From: an uncultured SAR116 cluster alpha proteobacterium
GTDB lineage: Bacteria; Pseudomonadota; Alphaproteobacteria; Puniceispirillales; GCA-002684695
Direction: 5' to 3'
Length of the DNA stretch: 64,000 bases
Assembly (NCBI GenBank): GCA_902532475.1
Contig: CACAIE010000006.1
Location: 1 to 64,000, forward strand
Shown here: piece after piece, positions 44,533 to 53,651 of the stretch
Position numbering within the stretch: the stretch's first letter is position 1
How the letters are laid out: every line of letters begins with the position of its first letter
Position numbers and translations under genes: made by a program
The notes under the pieces: generated by a model
Told to the model about the DNA's origin: nothing
Database searches by the model: none
The model's input: only the letters and a program-made list of their open reading frames with translations

Positions 44533-45378
44533 TTGTCGCAAAAACTTAAAATATTTACCTCCTATTGGGCTATGTCCCCTCATGACCAATCAGGAATAAA
44601 ATTACCAGACGAACAAATATGCGAAATGGTATCTGAAGCAGGCTATAATGGAATGGCAATAGATTTAGGCGCGTCAGATGTAAAAAAAGCATTTGAACTT
44701 CGACCTTTAATGGAAAGAGTTGGCTTAACTCCATTAATTGTTGCTTTCCCAAAATCTGTTGAATCGCTTGGTGAGACCATGAAAATGGCAAAAGACTTTG
44801 GCTCACCCTTTATCAATGTAATCGGCCAAGTTATGCCCATTTCTGTTGATGGCATGATACCAGTGATAAGAACTTGGATAGAAATGGCAGATAAAATAAA
44901 TATCCCTATACAATTTGAAACACATAGAAATTGTATAACTAACGACCTCTATTCCACACTTCAGTTATTGGACGCTATTCCTGAGATGAGAATGTGCTCG
45001 GACTTATCCCATTATGTTGTCGACAGAGAGTTTTGGTTCCCTTTATCAGATAGGGACTTGAGGATGATTGCTAGAATTCTTGAAAGATCTGATAGCTTTC
45101 AAGGTCGTGTAGCTAGTAGGCAACAAATCCAACTTCAAATTGACTTTCCTCAACACCAAAAATGGGTTAATCTTTTTAAGGACTGGTGGCAGGAAGGCAT
45201 AGAGGGTTGGAGGTCAAGAAATCCAAAAGGGAATTGTTATTTTTTATGTGAACTAGGGCCACCAGAATACGCAATGACTGATAAAGACGGAAGAGAGTTG
45301 TCAAACAGGTGGGAAGAAGCGTTGAAAATTAGAAGTTGGATAATAGATATTTGGAGCAAACTTGAAAAGGTTAAATAG
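44533..45378 (+). CDS. Sugar phosphate isomerase/epimerase-like TIM-barrel protein
   Basis: A 281-residue AP-endonuclease-2-type barrel. The TTG start (44533) is preferred because the first strand (LKIFTSYWAM) would be lost with the later ATG. QFETHRNCITND and MCSDLSHYVVD give the metal-binding Glu, Asp and His, and LCELGPPEYAM the last Glu. It is coupled to the desaturase gene by a 1-bp gap and followed by a small Cys-rich gene. It probably isomerises or dehydrates a sugar or inositol derivative; the role is unknown. Confidence 0.82.
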   Translation: MSQKLKIFTSYWAMSPHDQSGIKLPDEQICEMVSEAGYNGMAIDLGASDVKKAFELRPLMERVGLTPLIVAFPKSVESLGETMKMAKDFGSPFINVIGQVMPISVDGMIPVIRTWIEMADKINIPIQFETHRNCITNDLYSTLQLLDAIPEMRMCSDLSHYVVDREFWFPLSDRDLRMIARILERSDSFQGRVASRQQIQLQIDFPQHQKWVNLFKDWWQEGIEGWRSRNPKGNCYFLCELGPPEYAMTDKDGRELSNRWEEALKIRSWIIDIWSKLEKVK

Positions 45379-45389
45379 GATTATTGCAA

Positions 45390-45656
45390 ATGCTTGAAGG
45401 TGTTAAAAGTAATAATAAAGTTCGTAATAAAAAGTTAAAATGTAGTGGGTGTGGAGTTGATTTTATTTGTACTTCTGGCCCTCCAGGAAGTTGTTGGTGC
45501 CAAAACTCTCCAAATCTACTTGAAAATTGGGATTTAGCCGATAATTGTTTGTGCCCTGACTGTTTGGCTGCTGGCCAAAGAGATTCTATGTTATCAAAAC
45601 GTGAAAATCATTTGGCTTCAAGGAAATCACAGAGTTTGCGAAAAAAGAATAATTAA
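45390..45656 (+). CDS. Cysteine-rich CWC-family small protein
   Basis: An 88-residue protein from the ATG at 45390 (a TTG two codons earlier is possible). It has seven cysteines in CSGCGVDFIC, GSCWCQNSP and CLCPDC. The CWC tripeptide and spacing match the PF14375-type cysteine-rich CWC proteins, which are probably zinc binding. The C-terminus is basic (RKSQSLRKKNN). It is in a run with the TIM-barrel and desaturase genes; function unknown. Confidence 0.8.
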   Translation: MLEGVKSNNKVRNKKLKCSGCGVDFICTSGPPGSCWCQNSPNLLENWDLADNCLCPDCLAAGQRDSMLSKRENHLASRKSQSLRKKNN

Positions 45657-45722
45657 GAATTATTTTTTTCAAAAAAATATACTAAACCCATATTTCTATA
45701 ATTAGAGAAAAAGTTTTGTTTT

Positions 45723-46277
45723 ATGAAAATCTTTGCTAAAATTTGTTTATTTTTTTATTTTATAATTTTGGCTTTGGGTTTTAATAATATTTCTATCTCA
45801 AAAGATTTTTATGCAATTAGCTTTAACTCAATTGAAGGTGACAAAATATTTCTATCTAGCTACAGAAATAAGGTGATTTTTGTAGTTAATACAGCTTCCT
45901 TTTGTGGGTTTACAGGCCAATTTAGAGGCATTCAAAATATTTGGAGAAAATACAAAAGTGATGGGTTGATTGTTATAGGGGTCCCTTCGAATGATTTTGG
46001 TCAGGAGGCAAACACTAATTCAGAAGTTAAAAATTTCTGTAGCATGAACTTTGATGTCGATTTTATAATGACTGAAACCAGCAAAATAAGAGGTAAAAAT
46101 GCCCATCCTTTATTTAAATATTTGACTTCATCTTTAGGGTTGAGAAGCACACCAAAATGGAATTTTTATAAATATATAATTAATAAGAATGGAGTGCCAG
46201 TCAAATATTTTTCATCCATGACAAGTCCTGAAAGCCCAAAATTACTAATAGCTATTGAAGAAGAATTATATAATTAA
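45723..46277 (+). CDS. Glutathione peroxidase-like protein, exported
   Basis: A 184-residue thioredoxin-fold protein with an N-terminal signal peptide (hydrophobic to about residue 26). The active site NTASFCGFTGQ contains the peroxidatic cysteine, and GVPSNDFGQE and KWNFYKYIINKNG give the Gln and Trp of the catalytic tetrad. Export suggests peroxide detoxification in the periplasm, probably with thioredoxin-like rather than glutathione reductants. Confidence 0.9.
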   Translation: MKIFAKICLFFYFIILALGFNNISISKDFYAISFNSIEGDKIFLSSYRNKVIFVVNTASFCGFTGQFRGIQNIWRKYKSDGLIVIGVPSNDFGQEANTNSEVKNFCSMNFDVDFIMTETSKIRGKNAHPLFKYLTSSLGLRSTPKWNFYKYIINKNGVPVKYFSSMTSPESPKLLIAIEEELYN

Positions 46278-46301
46278 TTTAATGAAATGAAGTTATCTGA
46301 G

Positions 46302-46595
46302 TTAGTTCGTAGTTGTTGAGCTTGAAGATATTTGCTCACCATCACTTCCATCCCAAACTGAAGCGACTGCCAATCCTAAGGCTATAGCAACCCAGCTTAA
46401 ATTTACAAAAGAAGCAAAACCTAACCCAGAAGAATTTAGAACTTGAATAGCATTTGATCCACTTTGTGCACTGGCTGCAACTGCCTTATCTGGTGATGAG
46501 AAAACCTTCAAACTTTGATTAGAGGACTGTGCAAAAGCTTCTAAAATGTTAAGAAAAATAAAAGCTATTAAAAATATTTTGGTAAGTGTTTTCAT
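46302..46595 (-). CDS. Small exported or membrane protein of unknown function
   Basis: A 97-residue protein with a signal peptide ending near FAQ-SS. An Ala/Ser/Gly-rich middle and a second hydrophobic segment (FVNLSWVAIALGLAVASVW) precede a short acidic and Ser/Thr tail. It may be anchored by the C-terminal helix. No family is recognised. It is monocistronic, convergent to the peroxidase gene. Confidence 0.5.
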   Translation of the reverse strand: MKTLTKIFLIAFIFLNILEAFAQSSNQSLKVFSSPDKAVAASAQSGSNAIQVLNSSGLGFASFVNLSWVAIALGLAVASVWDGSDGEQISSSSTTTN

Positions 46596-46742
46596 TAAAC
46601 ATAAATCGAAAATGATTAGGAACTAATAATATTTATAACGACAAAAATAAGAAAGTGTAAAATTATTTTTTAACCATAATTTAATGGCATTAATTTTGCT
46701 GAGTTGACTTTAATCAATCAATATATAAAGGGATTCATTAAT

Positions 46743-46949
46743 ATGCATTTATCACAAAACCATGCTCAAGCCATTTTAGACGTTTTTGCAGTAGCTATTT
46801 CCGATTTAGTTTCAATGGGCATGACAGAACAGGATGCAATTAGTGGGTTGTTAGGGCAGGCCTCTGTAAGGGCTGATCACCCAGCTATGGAATTAGCGTT
46901 AGAATTGCATAGGCTTTACCATAAGGATTTTTCTTCAGCCAAAATTTAA
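46743..46949 (+). CDS. Small soluble protein of unknown function
   Basis: ATG at 46743 is chosen over TTG at 46704 because AAAGGG lies about ten bases upstream. The 68-residue product is helical by composition, with SQNHAQAILDVFAVAISDLVSMGMTEQDAISGLLGQ and a His-containing C-terminus. I do not recognise a family. It overlaps the convergent apt gene by 4 bp at the stop codons. Confidence 0.55.
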   Translation: MHLSQNHAQAILDVFAVAISDLVSMGMTEQDAISGLLGQASVRADHPAMELALELHRLYHKDFSSAKI

Positions 46950-47461
46950 AACTCCATTAAAGAATGTGTTTTAACTTTCATGTTATTTAATAAGTTTTCT
47001 CCACCTAAATTTGGAAGATTAATTATGAAACCTGCACCAACGATATTTTTATTTTTAAACATCTGAATTAATTTAACTGCTGCTAAAGCAGTGCCACCAG
47101 TTGCTAAAAGGTCATCGATAATAAGAATATTCTTGTGGTCATCGAGCGCATCCTTGTGAAGATGCATTTCAGTGGTGCCGTATTCAAGATCAAACTTTAC
47201 TTTGAAGGTTTCTCCAGGAAGTTTATCAGGTTTTCTCATAGGGATAAAAGCTGTATCTAATTTATATGCAATAGCCCCAGCCATTATAAATCCTCTTGCT
47301 TCAATGCTGACTATAGCATCTATTTGAGTTTTTGCCCATGGTTCTGTCATTTCATCTATTAACTGCTTATATAAATCAGCCTTCTGCAGTAGGGTCGTGA
47401 TATCTCTAAATTGAATACCTTTAATGGGGTAATCTACTATAGTTCTAACAAATTCTTTCAA
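46946..47461 (-). CDS. apt: Adenine phosphoribosyltransferase
   Basis: A 171-residue purine salvage enzyme. It has FVRTIVDYPIKGIQFRDITTLLQ at the start, SIEARGFIMAGAIAYKL in the middle, and the PRPP-binding loop ILIIDDLLATGGTALA. It makes AMP from adenine and PRPP. The length matches the family (about 170-180). Confidence 0.95.
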   Translation of the reverse strand: MKEFVRTIVDYPIKGIQFRDITTLLQKADLYKQLIDEMTEPWAKTQIDAIVSIEARGFIMAGAIAYKLDTAFIPMRKPDKLPGETFKVKFDLEYGTTEMHLHKDALDDHKNILIIDDLLATGGTALAAVKLIQMFKNKNIVGAGFIINLPNLGGENLLNNMKVKTHSLMEF

Positions 47462-47546
47462 CTTTTATCTCCTAAAAATTAATTTAACCTTATAATAACC
47501 AATTGATTATACTACAAAAAACAATTTTTAACTAAATGTAGTAAAA

Positions 47547-47987
47547 TTACCAGTTTCCTTCATTTTTCATTGATGACCAGGGCTCCTTTATTTCCATGGG
47601 TTCTCCTTCTTGAAGCAATTCTATAGAAATACCATCTGGAGATTTTATAAATGCCATATTGCCATCTCTTGGTGGCCTGTTAATGACTATTCCATTATCA
47701 ATAAGTTTTTGACAAAAATCGTATATATTGCCCACTCTGTAGGCTAAATGACCGAAGTTTCTTCCTCCCGAGTAAACTTCAGAGTCCCAATTGTAAGTTA
47801 ATTCAAGAGCGGGTCCATTCTTAGTGTTGTAATCTATCTCGTCTTTTGGTGCACAAAGAAAAAAATTTGTGTATCTACCCTTTTCACTATCGACTTTTCG
47901 AGCCAATTTTAATCCTAAAATATCACAATAAAACTTAAGTGAATCATCAACATTGCTTATTCTAACCATTGTATGAAGGTAAAACAT
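47547..47987 (-). CDS. gloA: Glyoxalase I (lactoylglutathione lyase)
   Basis: A 146-residue two-repeat vicinal-oxygen-chelate protein. The metal ligands fit His near the N-terminus (YLHTMVRI), Glu in LELTYNWD, His in FGHLAYRV and Glu in SIELLQEGE. It converts the methylglyoxal-glutathione hemithioacetal to S-lactoylglutathione. The length and motif order are typical. Confidence 0.93.
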   Translation of the reverse strand: MFYLHTMVRISNVDDSLKFYCDILGLKLARKVDSEKGRYTNFFLCAPKDEIDYNTKNGPALELTYNWDSEVYSGGRNFGHLAYRVGNIYDFCQKLIDNGIVINRPPRDGNMAFIKSPDGISIELLQEGEPMEIKEPWSSMKNEGNW

Positions 47988-48022
47988 CTATAATCTCCAA
48001 AATAAAGTTTTTAAAACTATTA

Positions 48023-48880
48023 CTATCTATTTTTTTCCCAAATCAGTAAACAAATTAAAGATAAAATAATAATAAGAGCTCCGAATAATGTTTGATAACT
48101 AGGTATTTCGCTAAAAATTAAATATCCAATAATTAATACAGGAATTATATGAAAATATTGTATTGGGGCAAGAAATGAAGCCTGTGATAACCTAAATGCC
48201 TTTATATAAAAATATTGAGCGCTAGTTGCTAATAACCCAGTTAAAATCATAAATATTAATTCATTAAGTGATACTTCTTTCCAAGTGTATATGCAAAAGG
48301 GAAACGATAAAATTGAGATGCCTACGGAATACCAAACCATCAACTGTATTTCTGAAAACTTTTTTGATAGAAATTTTTGAAATATTGTAGATAAAGATCC
48401 ACAACAACTACCTAGTAAAGCTAATAAAGCTATAAGTTGAATAGAATTACTTTCCGGTGAAAAAACAAGTAAGATTGATAAAAATCCTACAATTAAAACT
48501 AACCATCTCCCCTTTGATTGTTTCTCGCTTAAAATAAAGAAGGCAAAAATACTCATTATACTTGGTCTTAAGTAACCAATTGTACTTACTTGTGCCAATT
48601 GAATATTAGAGATAGTAAAAAATTGAATTGATATTGCCATAAAGGAAAGTACAACTCTTATTAAGTTTGCCTGAAACTGTCCAAAAATATTCTTTTGGTT
48701 TTTAACGTAAAACAAAATTGGAATTATAATAATCGAACTAGAAATTGAGCGCATAAAAACAATTTGAAAAACTGAAAAATCTCCAACCAGTGTTTTTATT
48801 AAAATTATATGTGCAATTAAAAAAACTTCATTGAAAATTAGCCAGTAAAGGCCGGTAAAGTTATTATCTTTTACAGACAA
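48023..48880 (-). CDS. EamA-family (DMT superfamily) transporter
   Basis: A 285-residue protein with about ten helices in two EamA repeats. YIKAFRLSQASFLAPIQYFHIIPVLIIGYLIFSEIP is the typical second-repeat motif. It resembles the RhaT/S-adenosylmethionine-transporter-like branch; the substrate is unknown. It lies 17 bp downstream of the PIG-L gene on the same strand and may be co-transcribed. Confidence 0.87.
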   Translation of the reverse strand: MSVKDNNFTGLYWLIFNEVFLIAHIILIKTLVGDFSVFQIVFMRSISSSIIIIPILFYVKNQKNIFGQFQANLIRVVLSFMAISIQFFTISNIQLAQVSTIGYLRPSIMSIFAFFILSEKQSKGRWLVLIVGFLSILLVFSPESNSIQLIALLALLGSCCGSLSTIFQKFLSKKFSEIQLMVWYSVGISILSFPFCIYTWKEVSLNELIFMILTGLLATSAQYFYIKAFRLSQASFLAPIQYFHIIPVLIIGYLIFSEIPSYQTLFGALIIILSLICLLIWEKNR

Positions 48881-48897
48881 GATAAAACAACAATTAA

Positions 48898-51348
48898 TTA
48901 ATTTTTTAGAATGTTTGCAAACATTCTAAAGGCCCCAGGAACTAGATTGTCCATTTGATAGAACAGATTGAGAGCACAGTGTATATAACGGCCTTTACCA
49001 AAATCTGTAACTAATAACCCTCCCAATAGTGGTTGCTCATTATCATCAGACATCATAAATAATGGGGTATAATTATCATCCCACTTTGAAGCAAAATATA
49101 AACCTCTTTCTTTTACCCAATTATCAAAATCTCTAGGAGTTATTTTGTTTGGACTATTTAACAATACATGATCTGAATCTAAAAAACCAACTTCAGCTCT
49201 AGGGTTTGTAACACGCCATCTTATAGAAGGACTTCCAATTTTTAAAAAATAAGGGCAACTCTTTCTTTCATCCCAGTTGTCTTGAGGCCTTTGGTATTCT
49301 GTTACATAATTTCCGCCATCATGTATCCATTTGTTAATCTTATTAAAAACTTTATGAATAGGTCTTGAGGCGCCTGCAAAAACACCGGTAACTATAGTAT
49401 CAAATTTCGAAAAATCTTCGGAAATGATTGCTTCATCAGACAACAATTTTACATCTGCTCCAAGCATTTTTGCCCATTTCCAAGCATTATCAGCATAGCC
49501 ATCAATCCACCCTATTTTTAGTCCTGATAAGCTTTTAATCTTTACATTTAAAATAGAAAGTTCAGACTTGTTTTCAAATAAGATCTTTCCTGTGTGGTTA
49601 TAGCCAAACTCAGATATTTCAGATAACCCTTTATCATTTGATGAAAGATATATTTTTTCTAAGCCTTCATCAACTGATGTGGGTATTTGTATTTCTGAAG
49701 TAAACGTAATCCCCTCAAAATTATTATTATCCTTCAAGTTTACACTTGTATTATTACAAATATAATTTTTTGGATGAATTAATTGTAAATTAGTTTCATG
49801 ATTGGAAAACTTATTTACAAGGAATTTTACATTTATTTTTGAAAATTTATTATTTTGATTATCATTATTTATAAAATTTAGAATTTTATTTGTTTCTAAA
49901 CTAGCTATAACGTCAGGTATTATAGATAAGTTTTCATTTGGCATAACGTTTATTGAAAATGATGTATTATTAACTGTGAAGTCAACAGATGCATAAACAC
50001 CTTTGGGCTCTAAGGCAATGCCATGCCATTCTTGATATAAATCTTGATACGTTTCACTTTGATTTATTAATCCTTCAAAAGCATAGTTAATTCTATTAGA
50101 AGAAATATTTTCCTTATGTTTGAATTTTAAATCAGTTTTAAATGGAGTTATTATATTACAATCTACCTGGGTTAGATTTACTGTATTATTTTTATGTATT
50201 GATAAATTTGCTTTAATCTTACCGCCAAAAAAATGAAAACCGGAATTGAAGTTAAGACTTGGCAACAATGATATACAGTCTGCCATTGCAGCTGAACATT
50301 GTTTTTGTTTTAATTGAACTCTATGAACATGTTCTTTAGAAATTGATTTTTCTGCACTTTCCAAAAATGTTTTTAATTTACACAAACTTTTAATCAATAG
50401 TTCTGTACTATTAAAATTGTCAATAGCTTCCTCTGAGAACTTATGAGCTTCGACAAGATCTTGTTTTCCATTATTATCTCTCGAAAATTCAGATAAATCC
50501 AAAAGATTCTTTGGTACTAATCCTCCAGTAATATCTCCCTCAATAAAATTACCTTTAAGCAAGTGCAAGGGGACTGAAAGATTATCTTCAAAAGCAAGTT
50601 GGCCTATATTTTGAGTAGCATGGTATGATCGAGACCATTCACCAATTTGGTTATATGTGCCACCAAAGATATTATTAAAATTGCCTATTTCAATCCAGTG
50701 AGATGCTTTAGGAGGGGCTTCTTCATCATCATATGAACCTCCACCACCTCCCCAAGCAGGAAGAAAGATTTGAGAGATTTTCCAAGTTTCGAATTCAATT
50801 TCTGGATAAATATCTTCTTTATCAGAAGTCTCATATGCTTCTATAGTTGCTCTTGTTACAGCACGATGATGTCCATGCTGGCCATCTACATCAAGAAAAG
50901 TAGGAATAATAATATCAGGCTTATAAGCTCTTACCATTAGTATCATTCTTTTTATTGTATGTTCCTTATCCCAAAATCCAAATGTCTCCTCAGCTGATTT
51001 TGATAAGCCAAAGTCATTAATAGAACTATCCCTATTATCTGCAAGCCATCCAATATCAACCCTTAGGACAGACATTGCCTTAAGTAATTCAATAGTTCTT
51101 AATGCACCGAGGCTATCATCTCTTTCTGGTCCAATGCTATTTTGGCCTCCTTGTCCTCTTACTGCATTAACATATGAGACATGGTAACCTTCATCTAGTG
51201 ACAACTTAGCAAGCAATCTGCTGGCTTCGTCATCTGGATGAGCGCCTGTTTGCATAAATGAGACTGTTGATTTGAGTGATTGTAGGTGAGACCACAGGGA
51301 CCTATTTAAAAACTGGTATTCTTGACTCTCTATCTCTGCTTTTCTCAT
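48898..51348 (-). CDS. PIG-L (LmbE)-family deacetylase with C-terminal glutamine-amidotransferase-like domain
   Basis: An 816-residue fusion. Residues about 30-260 form the PIG-L domain: QTGAHPDDE is the zinc-binding and catalytic motif, and GQHGHHRAV gives the third ligand. A beta-rich middle part (about 330-610) looks like Ig-like domains. From about residue 620 (KIGWIDGYADNAWKWAKMLGADV) a class I amidotransferase-like Rossmann domain follows. No nucleophilic GCxG-type elbow is clear, since GVFAGASRP takes that place. It probably removes an acetyl group from an N-acetyl sugar conjugate. There is no signal peptide. It is divergent from the sugar importer across a palindromic region, suggesting that it acts on imported glycoside. 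Confidence 0.88.
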   Translation of the reverse strand: MRKAEIESQEYQFLNRSLWSHLQSLKSTVSFMQTGAHPDDEASRLLAKLSLDEGYHVSYVNAVRGQGGQNSIGPERDDSLGALRTIELLKAMSVLRVDIGWLADNRDSSINDFGLSKSAEETFGFWDKEHTIKRMILMVRAYKPDIIIPTFLDVDGQHGHHRAVTRATIEAYETSDKEDIYPEIEFETWKISQIFLPAWGGGGGSYDDEEAPPKASHWIEIGNFNNIFGGTYNQIGEWSRSYHATQNIGQLAFEDNLSVPLHLLKGNFIEGDITGGLVPKNLLDLSEFSRDNNGKQDLVEAHKFSEEAIDNFNSTELLIKSLCKLKTFLESAEKSISKEHVHRVQLKQKQCSAAMADCISLLPSLNFNSGFHFFGGKIKANLSIHKNNTVNLTQVDCNIITPFKTDLKFKHKENISSNRINYAFEGLINQSETYQDLYQEWHGIALEPKGVYASVDFTVNNTSFSINVMPNENLSIIPDVIASLETNKILNFINNDNQNNKFSKINVKFLVNKFSNHETNLQLIHPKNYICNNTSVNLKDNNNFEGITFTSEIQIPTSVDEGLEKIYLSSNDKGLSEISEFGYNHTGKILFENKSELSILNVKIKSLSGLKIGWIDGYADNAWKWAKMLGADVKLLSDEAIISEDFSKFDTIVTGVFAGASRPIHKVFNKINKWIHDGGNYVTEYQRPQDNWDERKSCPYFLKIGSPSIRWRVTNPRAEVGFLDSDHVLLNSPNKITPRDFDNWVKERGLYFASKWDDNYTPLFMMSDDNEQPLLGGLLVTDFGKGRYIHCALNLFYQMDNLVPGAFRMFANILKN

Positions 51349-51359
51349 TATAATTCTTG

Positions 51360-51393
51360 TAATATGATTTTACGTCATATTAATATGATATTA
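51360..51393. promoter_or_regulatory. Palindromic TAATATGA sites in the PIG-L/sugar-importer divergent region
   Basis: TAATATGA (51360-51367) and its exact complement TCATATTA (51375-51382) are seven bases apart. A third half-site forms TAATAT-G-ATATTA (51381-51393). The placement between two divergent genes of one presumed pathway suggests an operator. No regulator gene is adjacent. Confidence 0.45.
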
Positions 51394-51432
51394 TAAATAA
51401 GTTAAAACAAATATTTAATTATGGAGGAAAAA

Positions 51433-52686
51433 ATGAAAAAAATAAAATTACTTTTATTTTCTATTTTTGGTTCAGTATTTATTTTTGGGAGTATTTTAGC
51501 AAATGCTGTAGAAATAGAATATTGGCAGTATACATATAAAGCTAGGGTTGAAGCGATTGACAAGTTAATTGCTAATTTTGAGAAAGCTAATCCAGGCATC
51601 ACTATAAAACATACAAATTTCCCATATGCTGACTACCGTAAAAAAGTTGCTATTGCCATTTCATCTGGTGATGGACCAGATCTAGTTCAGCTTTATTATG
51701 GTTGGTTAAATGATTACAGAGATAGTGGATTAATCCAGCCCCTGCCAAAAGATGCTTTCTCCCATGATGAAATAGAAAGCAATTTCTTTAAAATGGTTTC
51801 TTCAATGAAAGTAGATGGAGAATACTGGGGGCTTCCAACTGCAGTAAGATCTTTAGCATTATTTTACAATAATGATCTACTTAAGGAGGCAGGTTTATCT
51901 GGTCCTCCTGAAACTTTAGATGACTTAGTAGATTACGCAAAAAAACTTACAAAACGAGATGGTAGTGGAAACATGATCCAAGAAGGCTTGGCGTTTGATG
52001 GCGGCATTGGGCAAACACACCATTTTTGGAGAGAAGTATTAGTAAGACATTATGGAGGTCAGCCATATTCTGATGATGGCCAAAAAATAGCTTACAATAA
52101 TGATGCTGGAGTAAAAGCTCTAACGTATCTTACTGACTTTGAGAAAACTCATAAAACAACTAGTAATGGTTTTATGAATAGAGGACAGGATGGTTTTGCT
52201 GCTGGGAAAGTTGGTTTATATATTGATGGTTCTTTTAGAATTTCTAAATTTGTTAAAGCTGAAGGATTAAATTTTTCTATTTCTGAATTGCCTGGTCATA
52301 ATGGCACAAGATATAACTTTTCATCATTTTGGGCAAATGCACTTAGTTCAAAAGCTAAAGGGGAGAAAAAAGAGGCTGCAGCAAAATTTTTAGCTTATCT
52401 AACTTCAGATGAAGCTATGCAAGTATGGTTGGATACTGTTGGAGAACTTCCAGCAAAACCATCAGTAGCTCTTGTAGATGAAAATAAGCAACATGAATTA
52501 TATGGACCGTTTATTCGTGGCCTTGATTATGCGACTGCAACTACATTTATTTCAGAAAAGCCTCAAAGACAATCTGTAGTTGATGCTTATGACATGGTTG
52601 TTCTACAAGGAGTATCACCTAAAGATGCAATTGAAAAAGTTGCAAAAAAAGAACAAGAATTACTTGACGATTTCTTTGGAAATTAA
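51433..52686 (+). CDS. Extracellular solute-binding protein, family 1 (carbohydrate type)
   Basis: ATG at 51433 is chosen because GGAGGAAA lies immediately upstream; the ATG at 51421 would bury that site. The signal peptide runs to about ILANA-VE. The 417-residue protein has VEIEYWQYTYKARVEAIDKLIANFEKANPGI at the start, then GDGPDLVQLYYGWL and AAGKVGLYIDGSF. These are typical of sugar and glycerol-phosphate binding proteins. A terminator follows, as is usual where the binding protein is made in excess of the permeases. Confidence 0.93.
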   Translation: MKKIKLLLFSIFGSVFIFGSILANAVEIEYWQYTYKARVEAIDKLIANFEKANPGITIKHTNFPYADYRKKVAIAISSGDGPDLVQLYYGWLNDYRDSGLIQPLPKDAFSHDEIESNFFKMVSSMKVDGEYWGLPTAVRSLALFYNNDLLKEAGLSGPPETLDDLVDYAKKLTKRDGSGNMIQEGLAFDGGIGQTHHFWREVLVRHYGGQPYSDDGQKIAYNNDAGVKALTYLTDFEKTHKTTSNGFMNRGQDGFAAGKVGLYIDGSFRISKFVKAEGLNFSISELPGHNGTRYNFSSFWANALSSKAKGEKKEAAAKFLAYLTSDEAMQVWLDTVGELPAKPSVALVDENKQHELYGPFIRGLDYATATTFISEKPQRQSVVDAYDMVVLQGVSPKDAIEKVAKKEQELLDDFFGN

Positions 52687-52692
52687 TTCTTA

Positions 52693-52730
52693 AAAAGAGA
52701 AGGTCTAAAAAGGACCTTCTCTTTTCTTTC
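52693..52730 (+). terminator. Hairpin terminator between binding protein and permease genes
   Basis: AAAAGAGAAGGTC and GACCTTCTCTTTT form a perfect 13-bp stem with a seven-base loop, followed by a T-rich stretch. It likely limits read-through into the permease genes or stabilises the upstream message. Confidence 0.85.
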
Positions 52731-52748
52731 TAAAAAAATGTTAAATTG

Positions 52749-53651
52749 ATGATTAAGAATTTTTGGGAAAACCTGTCTATTAATCAAAAGCTCGCTATTA
52801 CTGCGTGGGTTTTTTTAGCAATTCCAATTATATTTTACGTAACAATAAGATTTTATCCTACTTATGAAGCATTTTATGTTTCTTTTATGAAATGGAATTT
52901 ACTTGGTGCTAAGAAGTATATTGGCTTTAAACACTATATTCGCATTTTTAATGATGAAGATTTTTGGATAGTTCTTTGGAACACAATTAAATATGCACTA
53001 ATAGGTGTTCCAATCAGCTTATTAATTTCTTTTACTGTTGCTTATTACTTAAATGAAATAAAATTTGGCCATCAAACAATAAGAGCATTTTATTTTGTCC
53101 CTTTTCTTACAACAGCAATTGCAATGGCATGGGTATGGAGATGGTTTTATCAACCTATGCCGATTGGATATTTTAATATAATGCTCTCCTATGTTGGTAT
53201 ACCCCAGCAGCCATTTTTAAGGTCCATAGAACAAGCTCTTTATTCTGTGATGGCTCCTGCTGTTTGGGCTGGTTTGGGTTTTCAAATTGTTATTTTTATA
53301 GCGGGTATAAGAGCTATACCAAAAAGCCACTTTGAAGCTGCTGAAATTGATGGTGCAGGAAGGTTACAAATTTTAAAAGAAATCATTTTACCAGCACTTA
53401 AGCCTACAACGATATTTCTAGTTGTTATATCAACTATAGGGTTTTTAAGAATTTTCGATCAGGTTTATAGCATGAGTGAAGATAGTGCAGGTGGTCCGTT
53501 AAATGCAACTAAACCTCTTGTCTTAATGATTTATGAATATGCATTTGATATCTATAAATTAGGTCGAGCATCTGCACTTACAGTTATTTTGTTTTTATTA
53601 CTTTTAACAGTAAGCCTTCTTCAACTCTGGTTTATGCGGAAACAAAAATGA
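52749..53651 (+). CDS. Carbohydrate ABC transporter permease, MalF/UgpA type
   Basis: A 300-residue permease with six helices. ATG at 52749 is preferred to the TTG just before it. The coupling loop is SHFEAAEIDGAGRLQILKEIILPALKPTTI (EAA motif). FKHYIRIFNDEDFWIVLWNTIKYALI is the typical second-helix region of CUT1 permeases. Its end overlaps the next permease start by 4 bp. Confidence 0.93.
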   Translation: MIKNFWENLSINQKLAITAWVFLAIPIIFYVTIRFYPTYEAFYVSFMKWNLLGAKKYIGFKHYIRIFNDEDFWIVLWNTIKYALIGVPISLLISFTVAYYLNEIKFGHQTIRAFYFVPFLTTAIAMAWVWRWFYQPMPIGYFNIMLSYVGIPQQPFLRSIEQALYSVMAPAVWAGLGFQIVIFIAGIRAIPKSHFEAAEIDGAGRLQILKEIILPALKPTTIFLVVISTIGFLRIFDQVYSMSEDSAGGPLNATKPLVLMIYEYAFDIYKLGRASALTVILFLLLLTVSLLQLWFMRKQK

